Notes under the pieces: model-generated
Seen by the model: the letters and a program-made list of their open reading frames with translations, nothing else
What the model was told of the DNA's origin: nothing
Database searches by the model: none
Position numbers and translations under genes: made by a program
In this document: positions 17,842-27,278 of the stretch, piece by piece
How positions within the stretch are numbered: position 1 is the first letter of the stretch
How the letters are laid out: each line of letters begins with the position of its first letter
DNA from: Caminicella sporogenes DSM 14501
GTDB lineage: Bacteria; Bacillota; Clostridia; Peptostreptococcales; Caminicellaceae
Reading direction: 5' to 3'
NCBI RefSeq assembly: GCF_900142285.1
Contig: NZ_FRAJ01000013.1
Coordinates: 1 to 64,000, forward strand
DNA: 64,000 bases

Positions 17842-20235
17842 TTACCTCAACTTTGCATTTAATTTTTCCATCAATTCTTTTAATATCTTATCATATACCT
17901 TATTAACTTCCTCATCTGTTAAAGTTCTATCTAATGCTCTAAATGTTAATGAATAAGCCATACTCTTATATCCATCAGGAATTTGCTTCCCTCTATAAAC
18001 ATCAAATAATCTATATTTTTCTAGTATTTTTCCACCATTTTCCCTTATAATATCCTCTATATCTTTAGCATAAACTTCTTCTTTAACAACTAATGCCATA
18101 TCCCTAGATGTAGAAGGATATTTTGGCAGTGGTTTATAAACTCTATCTAGCCTTGTCAACCCAAGTATCATATCAAAATCTATATCCGCAACATAAATTC
18201 TATTATCTATTCCGTAGTTTTCTATAACATCTGGATGAATCTCTCCTAAATTACCAAGTATATGATTTCCATAAACTATGGTAGCACACCTTCCCGGATG
18301 AAATGTCAAATGATTCTTTTCAGGAATAAACTCATAGTCTTTTATTCCCAGTCTTTCAAAAATTGTACATACTGCTCCCTTTAAATCAAAGAAATCTACA
18401 TCATCTCCATACATTCCCATAGTCAATACTTTTTTCTCTATTGGAAGAGTTTTCACAGGCACTTCATGCGGTATAAACACTCTTCCTATTTCAAAAGCAA
18501 ATGCCTGTTTAACATTTCTATTTATATTTTTCGTTAGCACTTCCATCATACTAGGAATAAGAGTTGTTCTCATAATACTGTATTCTTCTCCCAAAGGATT
18601 TATTAACTTAACAGTTCTCCTTAAAAAACTTTCTTCAGGAATTTTTATCATATCTAAACTCTTAGGTCCTACAAATGAATAAGTAGAAATTTCATTAAAC
18701 CCTAGAGAATACAGTATATTTTTTGTATAACTTTCTATTTCTTGAGCATTAGTCTTTGCACCCCAAACTGCTCCCTTAGGAAGTGTAGAATTTATAATAT
18801 CATATCCATATATTCTAGCTACTTCTTCTACAAAATCTATTTCCTGTTGTAAATCTTGTCTAAAAGTCGGTACTACTACTTCTAATACATTTTCTTTTTC
18901 TTTAACTTCTAATTCTAATCTACTCAATATATCAATCATTTCATCAGTTGATAATTTTATTCCAATCAAATTATTAACTCTTTCAGGTCTTACTTTAATA
19001 CATTTTTTCTCAAGTTTATTTTCATAAATATCTATAACTCCTTTTATAACTTTCCCTGCATTTAATTCTTGTATTAGCTGACATACTCTATTTAAGGCTG
19101 TTTGTATAATATTCGGGTCAATTCCCTTTTCAAATCTCGATGAAGCTTCAGTTCTAAGTCCTATTCCTCTTGAAGTATTTCTAATACTTGTCTTATTGAA
19201 ATTTGCACATTCCAATAAAATAGTTTTAGTACTTTCAGTTACCTCTGTATCTTCTCCACCCATAACTCCTGCTATTGCAACAGGTCTTTCGGAATCTGCT
19301 ATTACAAGATGATTTTGATTTAACTTTCTCTCTACACCATCAAGAGTTTTAATAATTTCACCTTCTACAGCTCTTCTAACTAATATCTTTTTACCACACA
19401 GCTTATCTAAATCAAACGCATGTAGCGGTATTCCATATTCAAGCATTACATAATTTGTAATATCTACAATATTATTGATTGGTCTAACTCCTGCTTTCAT
19501 TAATTTTAGTTGAAGCCACATAGGTGATGGAGCTATTTTTACATCTTTTATAGCTCTTACGGCATATCTTCTACATAAATCTTTATCTTTAACTTCTATG
19601 GAAATATAATCATTTATATCTTCAATTTCATTAACTATATTTATTGCTGGATATTTTAATTCTCTTTTAAAAGTAGCTGCTGTTTCTCTTGCCATACCTA
19701 TCATGCTTAAACAATCTGGTCTGTTAGGCGTTATTTCAAATTCTATTATATAATCATTTAAATCTAAAGCCTTTTTAATATCCTGTCCTAGTACAAACTC
19801 ACCATTTAATATAAATATTCCATTTTTAGATTCTTTTGGAACTACATTTTCTGTAAAACCTAATTCTTCTGCTGAACAAAGCATTCCATTAGATACTTCT
19901 CCACGAAGTTTCCCTTTTTTAATTTTGATACCACCCGGAAGTTTTGCTCCTACTAAAGCTACAGGTACTATATCTCCTTCTTTTATATTTTGAGCCCCAG
20001 TTACAATTTGAACTACATTTTCTCCAACATCTACTTTCGTAATAAGAAGTTTATCAGCATTAGGATGTTTTACTACTTCTACTATTTTGCCAACTACAAC
20101 ACCTTCAACTTCTCTAGCTGTCTTTAGAACACATTCAGTTTTTGAACCAGACATTACCAATCTTTCTTCTAATTCCTCTATTGAAATATCATCTATATTA
20201 ACGTATTCTTTTAACCAATTTACAGGTACTAACAT
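17842..20235 (-). CDS. pheT: Phenylalanyl-tRNA synthetase, beta subunit
   Basis: 797 aa, normal length. Domain order is complete: tRNA-binding (EMAP-II/OB) near residues 40-150 (VVVGKIVEVVKHPNADKL), B3/B4 editing region (IEFEITPNRPDCLSMIGMARE), B5, the class II-like core, and a C-terminal ferredoxin-fold anticodon-binding domain (KYPSTSRDMALVVKEEV). It partners with PheS as an alpha2-beta2 tetramer. GGAGG precedes ATG and pheS ends 57 nt upstream. Confidence 0.97.
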   Translation of the reverse strand: MLVPVNWLKEYVNIDDISIEELEERLVMSGSKTECVLKTAREVEGVVVGKIVEVVKHPNADKLLITKVDVGENVVQIVTGAQNIKEGDIVPVALVGAKLPGGIKIKKGKLRGEVSNGMLCSAEELGFTENVVPKESKNGIFILNGEFVLGQDIKKALDLNDYIIEFEITPNRPDCLSMIGMARETAATFKRELKYPAINIVNEIEDINDYISIEVKDKDLCRRYAVRAIKDVKIAPSPMWLQLKLMKAGVRPINNIVDITNYVMLEYGIPLHAFDLDKLCGKKILVRRAVEGEIIKTLDGVERKLNQNHLVIADSERPVAIAGVMGGEDTEVTESTKTILLECANFNKTSIRNTSRGIGLRTEASSRFEKGIDPNIIQTALNRVCQLIQELNAGKVIKGVIDIYENKLEKKCIKVRPERVNNLIGIKLSTDEMIDILSRLELEVKEKENVLEVVVPTFRQDLQQEIDFVEEVARIYGYDIINSTLPKGAVWGAKTNAQEIESYTKNILYSLGFNEISTYSFVGPKSLDMIKIPEESFLRRTVKLINPLGEEYSIMRTTLIPSMMEVLTKNINRNVKQAFAFEIGRVFIPHEVPVKTLPIEKKVLTMGMYGDDVDFFDLKGAVCTIFERLGIKDYEFIPEKNHLTFHPGRCATIVYGNHILGNLGEIHPDVIENYGIDNRIYVADIDFDMILGLTRLDRVYKPLPKYPSTSRDMALVVKEEVYAKDIEDIIRENGGKILEKYRLFDVYRGKQIPDGYKSMAYSLTFRALDRTLTDEEVNKVYDKILKELMEKLNAKLR

Positions 20236-20292
20236 GACAGTCCTCCTTACTTTATTAAAACATATTGAAAATTTTCAAATTACAAAACTACT

Positions 20293-21312
20293 TTAAAATT
20301 GTTCTATAAATCTCATATCGTTATCAAAGAAATGTCTTATATCATCTATTTCAAGTTTAAGCATTGTAATTCTATCAAGTCCCATTCCAAATGCAAAACC
20401 ACTATAAATTTCAGGGTCTATTCCACATTCCTTAAGAACATTAGGATGTACCATACCACACCCTAGTATTTCTATCCACCCACTTCCTTTACACATTCTA
20501 CATCCTTTACCGCCACATTTAAAACAAGAAACATCTACCTCTGCACTCGGTTCTGTAAAAGGAAAATAATGAGGACGAAACTTTGTTTTAGTCCCTATTC
20601 CAAAAAGTCTCTTAGCAAATAAATCTAAAGTTCCCTTCAAATCTGTAAAAGTTATACCCTTATCTACAACTAATCCTTCTATTTGATGAAACATAGGTGA
20701 ATGAGTAGCATCTATTTCATCAAAACGATAACATCTTCCAGGTGAAATTATTCGTATTGGCGGTTTTGTTTTCTGCATAACTCTTACCTGTACAGGTGAT
20801 GTTTGAGTTCTAAGCAGTATATCTTCACTTATATAAAATGTATCTGACAAATCTCTAGACGGATGGTCTTTAGGTGCATTTAAGGCATCAAAATTATGAT
20901 ACACTGTCTCTATTTCTGGTCCCTCAGCTATTTTAAAACCCATTCCTATAAATATATTTTGTATTTCATCTAATACTAAAGTTAGAGGATGCTTATGCCC
21001 TACTTTATTTATTTTTCCCGGCATAGTAACATCAATTACTTCATTCTCAAGTTTAGCCTTTTTTTCCTTTTCTTTTATAACATTCTTATTAAATTCCAAT
21101 TCTCTTTCTATTTCCTGTCTAACTTCATTTGCAAGTTTACCTATTACAGGTCTTTCTTCTTTAGAAAGTTTACCCATTTCTCTTAAAACAAGAGTTAACT
21201 TACCTTTTTTTCCTAAATATTTAATTCTAATCTGCTCTAATTCTTCCATAGTATTAACTGAAGATATTTCCCTTTTAGAATTTTCTAATATCTGCTGTAA
21301 CTGCTCTTTCAT
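20293..21312 (-). CDS. pheS: Phenylalanyl-tRNA synthetase, alpha subunit
   Basis: 339 aa, catalytic subunit that activates Phe. An N-terminal coiled coil is followed by class II motifs: motif 2 ([26 protein letters not shown]) and motif 3 ([14 protein letters not shown]). A CxxCxGxGC set ([12 protein letters not shown]) could hold zinc, as in many Firmicutes. GGAG lies before ATG. It is first in the operon behind a Phe T-box. Confidence 0.97.
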   Translation of the reverse strand: MKEQLQQILENSKREISSVNTMEELEQIRIKYLGKKGKLTLVLREMGKLSKEERPVIGKLANEVRQEIERELEFNKNVIKEKEKKAKLENEVIDVTMPGKINKVGHKHPLTLVLDEIQNIFIGMGFKIAEGPEIETVYHNFDALNAPKDHPSRDLSDTFYISEDILLRTQTSPVQVRVMQKTKPPIRIISPGRCYRFDEIDATHSPMFHQIEGLVVDKGITFTDLKGTLDLFAKRLFGIGTKTKFRPHYFPFTEPSAEVDVSCFKCGGKGCRMCKGSGWIEILGCGMVHPNVLKECGIDPEIYSGFAFGMGLDRITMLKLEIDDIRHFFDNDMRFIEQF

Positions 21313-21461
21313 TCTATAACTCCTTTCTCACTTATACTTTGTTTAAATTGCATGTTACAATTTTTTGTAACTCTTAACTTATAATTCTCAATATACTTGA
21401 TTTTACTTTACTTAAACGTTATAACTTCTCATAAAAATATTTTAATTTCTAAACAAAAATT

Positions 21462-21698
21462 AAAAGCCCTCATCCTAAAAGGGACGAAGGCATTTTTCCG
21501 CGGTACCACCCTAATTGTTGAATAATCAACCACTCATTAAAATAACGGTTTTACCCGATAAAGCCTACTATTACTTCAGCTTTATAGCTCCAGAGTGAAC
21601 TTTCAGATAAACCTGTGCTGGAAATGCTTTCAGCCAATGACATTTCCTCTCTGTAAGCTGTATTTATCCTACTTTTCTCCTTCACAGCCGATATATCT
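21462..21698 (-). promoter_or_regulatory. T-box riboswitch of pheST, specifier TTC (Phe)
   Basis: The minus strand has the T-box AGGGTGGTACCGCGG (about 21498-21512) followed by terminator stem GCCTTCGTCC/GGATGAGGGC and a T-run at about 21462-21494. In stem I the specifier loop reads GAAAG-TTC-ACTCTGGAG, so TTC, phenylalanine. The stem I start GAAGGAGAAAAGTAGG lies near 21675. Confidence 0.93.
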
Positions 21699-21843
21699 AT
21701 ATAAAATTTGCTTAATAACTCATCAATTCCTTATAAAGCAAATATGCATCCACATTACCAGTTAACATAAAAATTTTCCAGAAAATTTGACACATGTTGA
21801 ACATAACTAGCAGCACCCCTTTTCACTGGTTTACTTTATATAA

Positions 21844-21872
21844 ATTATAGCACAGCAAAAAAGGGTTTACAA
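21844..21872 (-). promoter_or_regulatory. Promoter of the pheST T-box transcript
   Basis: TTGTAA (21867-21872) and TATAAT (21844-21849) on the minus strand with a 17-nt spacer. The predicted start leaves about 140 nt before the T-box stem I; that stretch (21700-21840) shows no further feature. Confidence 0.7.
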
Positions 21873-21892
21873 GAATAAGATTATTTGAATTT

Positions 21893-22702
21893 TTAATTTT
21901 TAGAATTTTTGAAATTAAACTTTTGCCTAACTATTTCATACATAATAATCCCTGCTGCAACAGAAGCATTCAATGATTCTGCATTTCCTAACATTGGAAT
22001 TTTTACTTTTATATTCGACTTTTCAATAAATTCTTTAGAAATACCGCTGCCTTCATTCCCTATAATAACAGCATTTTTCTTTTTATATACTACTTCATTA
22101 TGATATTTTTCTGCACTTAATACAGTCGAAATAATGTCAATACCATTTGTTTTTAATTTATAAATAAGCTCATCAATATCATGGGCATATATTATAGGCA
22201 TAGTAAATATTGAACCCATAGTAGCTCTAATAGTTTTACTATTGTAAATATCTACACAACCTTTTATCATAACTACTGCATCAAAACCTGCAGCATCTGC
22301 TGTCCTAATAATAGTTCCAACATTTCCCGGGTCCTGCAATCTATCTAAAATTGCTATTGAAATCTCATCTTTATCCATAAAATCTTCCAAATCATAAAAC
22401 TTTTTCTTAACTATACCTATAATACCTTGAGAATTTTCTGTTGTTGAAATCTGCTTCATAATTTTACTGTCTATTTTAAATATATTAATATTCTTTTCAG
22501 ATATAGTTTTTAAAATTTCAAAATCCTTCATATTTTCAGAATAATACACAGCTAAAAGCTCTACATTATTTTCAAGACTATGTCTTATTATTCTCAAACC
22601 TTCTATAATAAACTCACCATATTTATCTCTATATTTTTTTATCTGTAGTGACTTTATATGTTTCACATGCTTATTATTTGGTGAAGTTATTTCTAAGGTC
22701 AA
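21893..22702 (-). CDS. SpoU-family RNA 2'-O-methyltransferase
   Basis: About 270 aa. The N-terminal substrate-binding domain (ITSPNNKHVKHIKSLQ, FIIEGLRIIRHSLEN) precedes the knotted SPOUT domain with its three motifs: DRLQDPGNVGTIIRTADAAGFD, AVIIGNEGSGIS and MLGNAESLNASVAAGIIMYE. These enzymes methylate ribose in rRNA or tRNA with SAM; the target is unknown. The start is uncertain: GAGGTG is followed by TTATTGTTG, and I favour the TTG at 22702 over the GTG at 22711, which lies within the site. It is often next to pheST in Firmicutes. Confidence 0.88.
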   Translation of the reverse strand: MTLEITSPNNKHVKHIKSLQIKKYRDKYGEFIIEGLRIIRHSLENNVELLAVYYSENMKDFEILKTISEKNINIFKIDSKIMKQISTTENSQGIIGIVKKKFYDLEDFMDKDEISIAILDRLQDPGNVGTIIRTADAAGFDAVVMIKGCVDIYNSKTIRATMGSIFTMPIIYAHDIDELIYKLKTNGIDIISTVLSAEKYHNEVVYKKKNAVIIGNEGSGISKEFIEKSNIKVKIPMLGNAESLNASVAAGIIMYEIVRQKFNFKNSKN

Positions 22703-22713
22703 CAATAACACCT

Positions 22714-23364
22714 CTATCTTTTTTCTATTTTTCGCAAGTCATCATTATGTCCTATTACTACTAAAACATCACCTTGCATGATTACATCTGAAGCCCTAGG
22801 AGCTATATTTATATCTGCTCCATGTTTAATTGCCATTACATTTATACCATATTTTGACCTCATATTTATATCTATAAGGCTTTTTCCTATCCACTCATCT
22901 AAAGCTGCTATTTCAACTATACTGTAATCTGGAGCAAGTTCAATATAATCCATTATATTTGAGGATACTAAATTATGAGCAACTCTTACTCCCATTTCTC
23001 TCTCCGGAAATACTACTCTATCTGCTCCTATTTTATAAAGTACTTTAGCATGTAATTCATTCTGAGCTTTAGCTACAACATATTTAACTCCAATTTCTTT
23101 TACCATCAAAGTTATGAGTATTGAAGATTGAATATTTGACCCTATTGTTACGACTGCTACATCAAAATTTCTTATTCCCAATGCTTTAATGGAATTTTCA
23201 TCGGTAGCATCTGCTTGAACTGCATGAGTTACATAATTTGCAATATTTTGTACAATTTCTTCACTCTTATCTATAGCTAAAACTTCATGTCCCATGTCAA
23301 ATAATACTTTCGCGATACTTGAACCAAAACGTCCACATCCAATAACAGCAAATTGTTTTTTCAT
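22714..23364 (-). CDS. TrkA/KtrA-type potassium-channel regulatory protein
   Basis: 216 aa. An RCK_N Rossmann domain opens the protein (FAVIGCGRFGSSIAKVLFDMGHEVLAIDKSEE, shown in part as VIGCGRFGSS) with the acidic ribose-binding residue at the end of strand 2. An RCK_C domain follows from about residue 135 (YSIVEIAALDEWIGKSLIDI). Such cytosolic subunits gate KtrB/TrkH potassium uptake by binding NAD or ATP/ADP; no membrane partner is in the window. ATG at 23364 follows GAGGTG; the GTG three codons earlier is part of that site. The SpoU methylase gene follows closely. Confidence 0.9.
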   Translation of the reverse strand: MKKQFAVIGCGRFGSSIAKVLFDMGHEVLAIDKSEEIVQNIANYVTHAVQADATDENSIKALGIRNFDVAVVTIGSNIQSSILITLMVKEIGVKYVVAKAQNELHAKVLYKIGADRVVFPEREMGVRVAHNLVSSNIMDYIELAPDYSIVEIAALDEWIGKSLIDINMRSKYGINVMAIKHGADINIAPRASDVIMQGDVLVVIGHNDDLRKIEKR

Positions 23365-23542
23365 AAAATGCACCTCATTTTAACTATTACTCTCCACAAA
23401 TCAACTTTAACATTTTAACATCAATAGTTTTTTATTTCTCTGAATATGAATATTAATTCAAGTCAAACACAATAATATGAAACTTTTTACATTAGTTTAT
23501 TATACCACCTCAAACTATTTTTTAAAAGCACTAGAGAAAAAT

Positions 23543-23570
23543 AAAATAGACTCTTTAAGAGTCTATTTTA
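23543..23570 (-). terminator. Terminator of infC-rpmI-rplT
   Basis: A 12-bp perfect stem AAATAGACTCTT/AAGAGTCTATTT abuts the rplT stop and is flanked by T/A runs. Confidence 0.85.
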
Positions 23571-23930
23571 TTATGCATTTAACTTTGATTTAGCAACTTC
23601 AACTAACTGCTTGAAACCTTCACTATCGTGAATAGCCATTTCAGAAAGCATTTTTCTATTTATATTAACACCAGCAAGTTTTAAACCATTCATAAATCTG
23701 CTGTATGATAAACCATTCATTCTTGCAGCTGCATTAATTCTTGAAATCCAAAGCTTTCTAAAATCTCTTTTTCTCAATTTACGACCAATATATGCAAACC
23801 TTAATGACCTCATTACTGCTTCATTAGCAGGTCTAAAAAGTTTAGACTTAGCTCCATAGTAACCTTTTGCAAGCTTTAATATCTTTTTATGTTTCTTTTT
23901 AGCATTTACTGCTTTTTTTACTCTTGCCAT
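23571..23930 (-). CDS. rplT: Ribosomal protein L20
   Basis: 119 aa, basic, with the L20 sequence ([56 protein letters not shown]). It binds 23S rRNA early in 50S assembly and, in Firmicutes, represses its own infC-rpmI-rplT mRNA through a leader. AGGAGG is well placed. Confidence 0.98.
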   Translation of the reverse strand: MARVKKAVNAKKKHKKILKLAKGYYGAKSKLFRPANEAVMRSLRFAYIGRKLRKRDFRKLWISRINAAARMNGLSYSRFMNGLKLAGVNINRKMLSEMAIHDSEGFKQLVEVAKSKLNA

Positions 23931-23961
23931 TTATTCCAACCTCCTTTGCTTTTTACATTTT

Positions 23962-24159
23962 TTACAGATATGGAAGTAATGTTGCTATTCTCTTTTGATC
24001 TCCTTTAGACACAACATCTGATTGACGTAAATTTCTCTTTCTCTTAGAAGTCTTCTTAGTTAATATATGGCTTTTATAAGCCTTATATCTTTTTAACTTT
24101 CCACTTGCTGTTTTCTTAAATCTTTTTGCTGCCCCTCTGTGTGTTTTCATCTTAGGCAT
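23962..24159 (-). CDS. rpmI: Ribosomal protein L35
   Basis: 65 aa with the L35 pattern [20 protein letters not shown] and the C-terminal [21 protein letters not shown] 50S subunit protein, encoded between infC and rplT in the usual order with a good GGGAGG site. Confidence 0.98.
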   Translation of the reverse strand: MPKMKTHRGAAKRFKKTASGKLKRYKAYKSHILTKKTSKRKRNLRQSDVVSKGDQKRIATLLPYL

Positions 24160-24188
24160 ATATATTTCCTCCCTTCAACTTTTATGTG

Positions 24189-24695
24189 CTAATTTTTAGG
24201 CGAAATAAACATTACCATATTTCTACCTTCCATTTTAGGTTTTTTCTCCATAACACCAACTTCTTCAACTATAGAGAAAAATTTATTTAGAACATCTACT
24301 CCTAATTGAGTATGACCTAATTCTCTTCCTTTAAACCTCAATGTTACCTTAACTTTATCTCCATTTTTTAAGAATTTTATTGCTTTTTTAGCTTTAGTAT
24401 TAAGGTCATGATCTTCAATGTTAAGACTTAATCTCACTTCTTTAACTGTTATAGTCTTCTGCTTCTTTCTAGCTTCTTTTTCCCTCTTAGCCTGTTCGTA
24501 CTTGTACTTACCATAGTCCATCAACTTACATACTGGTGGATTAGCTCCAGGTGCTATCTTTACTAAATCAAGTTTCTTTTCTTCTGCTATCTTTAGTGCT
24601 TCCTTAGACGACATTATACCTATTTGTTCTCCATCAGGTCCGATAAGTCTTACCTCTCTGTCTCTGATTTGCTCATTAATTTCAACCTTTTTAAT
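24189..24695 (-). CDS. infC: Translation initiation factor IF-3 (ATT start)
   Basis: 168 aa. IF-3 N-domain (NEQIRDREVRLIGPDGEQIG), linker and C-domain (TVKEVRLSLNIEDHDLNTK, KVKVTLRFKGREL). IF-3 binds 30S and enforces start-codon fidelity. The start chosen is ATT at 24695, 9 nt after AGGAGG: it gives the family's normal N-terminus, and no ATG/GTG/TTG lies at the right distance. Extending upstream would translate through the leader terminator. A rare AUU start is the classic infC self-control device, because IF-3 discriminates against it. Confidence 0.95.
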   Translation of the reverse strand: MKKVEINEQIRDREVRLIGPDGEQIGIMSSKEALKIAEEKKLDLVKIAPGANPPVCKLMDYGKYKYEQAKREKEARKKQKTITVKEVRLSLNIEDHDLNTKAKKAIKFLKNGDKVKVTLRFKGRELGHTQLGVDVLNKFFSIVEEVGVMEKKPKMEGRNMVMFISPKN

Positions 24696-24699
24696 AGTT

Positions 24700-24897
24700 G
24701 TCCACCTCCTGATAAATATGAAAACATAAAAATAAAAGACGAATGTACAAACATTCGTCTCATAGCCATAAATCTTTATATAAAAAAACAATCTAAATAA
24801 TTTCCACTAGGCTATATTAACCTTACAGACTTAGTCGTAAGGTGAGAAACGAAATGTTTCTACTTTGTTTTTACACTTATTTTTCATTTCCTCACTA
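24700..24897 (-). promoter_or_regulatory. infC leader with attenuator, L20-leader type
   Basis: The 190-nt leader contains a perfect hairpin AGACGAATG/CATTCGTCT (about 24739-24763) followed by TTTTATTTTT, a premature terminator. Upstream of it are pairable stretches around AACCTTACAGAC and GTCGTAAGGT (about 24815-24842) and GTAGAAACATTTCGTTTCTC. This fits the known Firmicute L20 leader, where L20 binding favours termination. Assignment rests on position and layout, not on a covariance-model match. Confidence 0.75.
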
Positions 24898-24926
24898 AGT
24901 ATAACATTCATAAATTAGTATGTCAA
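24898..24926 (-). promoter_or_regulatory. Promoter of infC-rpmI-rplT
   Basis: TTGACA (24921-24926) and TATACT (24898-24903) on the minus strand with 17 nt between. The -35 box overlaps the stop codon of the upstream ABC permease gene. Confidence 0.8.
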
Positions 24927-26236
24927 TATTTTTTTCCAAAAGTTTTTTTCCATGCATGTAATCCTAAAGAAATTCCTATAACGCCATATGCTACAAACGC
25001 CCTAAAATATTCACCAATTTGAGCATCACCAAACAAGTTTTTACCTGCTTGTGGAGAAACAATAAATAATGTATGGAAAAGAATTATCCCAAGCAATCCC
25101 TGTCCCACAGTAGCTTTAGTAACTGATGCTCCACCTACAAGAAGTGCAGCAATTGAAAATAATCCTATTTGAACATGACTTCCATATGTATTTAAAGTTC
25201 CAATATTTTGCAAAAATATAATTTGTCCCCAAGCTGCCAATAAAGTTGAAATAGTTATAGCTAATATTCTAACTTTATCTACATTTATACCCGAAACTTC
25301 TGCTATATGCATATCCTGCCCTACAGTTCTAAAATCTTGTCCTAACTTAGTTTTAAGAATTACGTTATTAAACATGCATAACAAAAATATGACTATAGCA
25401 GTAACAACTGGCAACTTTAAATTTTTAAGCATTCTGATATTATTGTTTGGAATATATTGATTAAAAGAAACTAAAACAAAACTAAATACTATTACTACTA
25501 CGCTTAATACTGCTATTACTATATATCTAATTTTACCTTTTTTATTTTCCTTTGCACTATTACTTTTAAATATTTTATATAGAGAATAAGCTAAAGCTAT
25601 GATAAAACCAACTATTAATACATTAAATAATGGAAGTTTTAATAAATTATCTAGTGCATACATTATTCCATTATTTCTAGAAAGGTCAACAGTATTTCTT
25701 ATTCCTATTCCTCTACTTAAAATTAATTCTGGATTTTTCATTGGTATTAATGTTCCTATAAGAAACAAGAATAAAAATTGATATAAACCATTTGCAAAAA
25801 AACCTGCAATCATACTTGCAATCATTTCCTGCCCTTTAGTTTTATTAAGCAGTTTTCCTGTCAAATTTCCAAATAATACAGCTATAGGTGTAGATAGTAC
25901 AATACACAAAAGAAATCCCCATATGCCACCTATTTTCCAATGTGCTATTGCAATAATTGCTATTTGCCCCGCCATTGCTCCAATTGTAATACCAAAATTT
26001 AATCCCATACCTGCTAAAACGGGAATAATAAGCGAAAGAACTAAAAATGAATTTCTTGTAATTCTAGTAAGCAGTTCATTTATTATATAAAAAGGAGATA
26101 ACTTTGAAATATATATCGCAATCATACATATAACAACAAATAATAGAGTAACACTGTGATTAATTAAGAACTTTTTTATTTTAAATGAATTATTTTTATC
26201 TTCTTTTAAAAATTCTAATTTATTTACATCAGCCAT
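24923..26236 (-). CDS. ABC transporter permease (BPD_transp_2 type)
   Basis: 437 aa integral membrane protein with about ten hydrophobic segments. The family loop LRTVGQDMHIAEVSGINVDKVR-like stretch (GQDMHIAEVSGINVDKVRI) is the coupling region seen in nucleoside/sugar permeases. It forms the pore with the partner permease at 26238. ATG at 26236 is preferred over an in-frame GTG inside the AGGAGGTG site. It is the last gene of a lipoprotein-ATPase-permease-permease operon. Substrate is not known. Confidence 0.87.
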   Translation of the reverse strand: MADVNKLEFLKEDKNNSFKIKKFLINHSVTLLFVVICMIAIYISKLSPFYIINELLTRITRNSFLVLSLIIPVLAGMGLNFGITIGAMAGQIAIIAIAHWKIGGIWGFLLCIVLSTPIAVLFGNLTGKLLNKTKGQEMIASMIAGFFANGLYQFLFLFLIGTLIPMKNPELILSRGIGIRNTVDLSRNNGIMYALDNLLKLPLFNVLIVGFIIALAYSLYKIFKSNSAKENKKGKIRYIVIAVLSVVVIVFSFVLVSFNQYIPNNNIRMLKNLKLPVVTAIVIFLLCMFNNVILKTKLGQDFRTVGQDMHIAEVSGINVDKVRILAITISTLLAAWGQIIFLQNIGTLNTYGSHVQIGLFSIAALLVGGASVTKATVGQGLLGIILFHTLFIVSPQAGKNLFGDAQIGEYFRAFVAYGVIGISLGLHAWKKTFGKKY

Positions 26237-26237
26237 A

Positions 26238-27278
26238 CTACTTTTCACCTCCTACTTGAGTAAGTGCATAAAGAATTATTCCATTTTGTACTATCATGCG
26301 GAGAACTTCTGATAAATTTCCTTCACTTACAACTGCATTTGCAACAGGAAGTGCAACAGTTAAAAGTCCCTGAAATAATAATACTCCTATAATTACATGA
26401 GATATTTTAGCTTTTTTAGCTGATGCACCGCCAATTAAAATTGCTGCTACTGCTGGAAAAGCCATATATAGCGGTGCTAAATACAATTGAAAAAATCCAT
26501 AACTTTGAGCATAAACTAAGATTCCCACTGCTCCGAGTACATTAGAAAGTATTGTACCTATAATTCTCGTCTTATCTACATTTATGCCAGATGCCTGTGC
26601 AAACTTAGGATTATCTCCTGCCGCTCTAATTGCAATACCTAATTTGCTTCGAGTAAAAAGCCAAACTATAATACATGTACCAAAGAAAAATAATAAAAGT
26701 CCTGTTGGTATATATATGTGCCCTATTCTTATTCCCAACCAGTTATTAAGTATTTCTCCAAATGTTGTATCAAGTGAAATTGTAACCCTTAATCCCTTTC
26801 CTATCGGCCAAACCATTTCTCTGTGTTTGAATGGTAAAAATATCCACATCATACACATAAAAGAAACTATTGAAAACCCAGTATAAGTTGCAACTAACAT
26901 CTCTGAACCTTTTATCTTGTTTAGTAACATTCCGTAAATTAATCCAGTTATTACAGCAAAGGGCAAAGAAATCAATATAGCAGCAATAAAAGCCCACATC
27001 CCTACAAATCCCATTTCTAGACTAATAAGTCCTCCAAGAAGCCCGCAAATTATTCCAAGAGGCAGAGCAAAATTTGGTCCTATTCCCGATTGAATTGCTG
27101 GCACCATAGCAAGAACTAAAATGCCAAACATTCCAAATCTACGAATCGTATCAGATACAAGCGTACTAATAGGTAATTTTATGATAAAAGAAACTATCCA
27201 AAGAAATAAGAAAAATAAACTTATAATTAATCTTGGAAGCCCTATTTTTTTTGTATATTGCTTTACCGTATCAGTCAT
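26238..27278 (-). CDS. ABC transporter permease (BPD_transp_2 type)
   Basis: 346 aa with about nine membrane segments, starting at IISLFFLFLWIVSFII. The coupling loop AIRAAGDNPKFAQASGINVDKTRIIG-like stretch (GDNPKFAQASGINVDKTR) resembles that of its partner and of BmpA-type nucleoside importers. AGGAGG precedes ATG. The ATPase gene stop is directly adjacent (one nucleotide away), indicating coupled expression. Confidence 0.88.
   Translation of the reverse strand: MTDTVKQYTKKIGLPRLIISLFFLFLWIVSFIIKLPISTLVSDTIRRFGMFGILVLAMVPAIQSGIGPNFALPLGIICGLLGGLISLEMGFVGMWAFIAAILISLPFAVITGLIYGMLLNKIKGSEMLVATYTGFSIVSFMCMMWIFLPFKHREMVWPIGKGLRVTISLDTTFGEILNNWLGIRIGHIYIPTGLLLFFFGTCIIVWLFTRSKLGIAIRAAGDNPKFAQASGINVDKTRIIGTILSNVLGAVGILVYAQSYGFFQLYLAPLYMAFPAVAAILIGGASAKKAKISHVIIGVLLFQGLLTVALPVANAVVSEGNLSEVLRMIVQNGIILYALTQVGGEK

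Noticed and set aside
24696-24791. N-terminal extension of IF-3 to 24791
   Set aside because: It would translate through the leader terminator hairpin and gives a Phe/Tyr-rich sequence not seen in IF-3.
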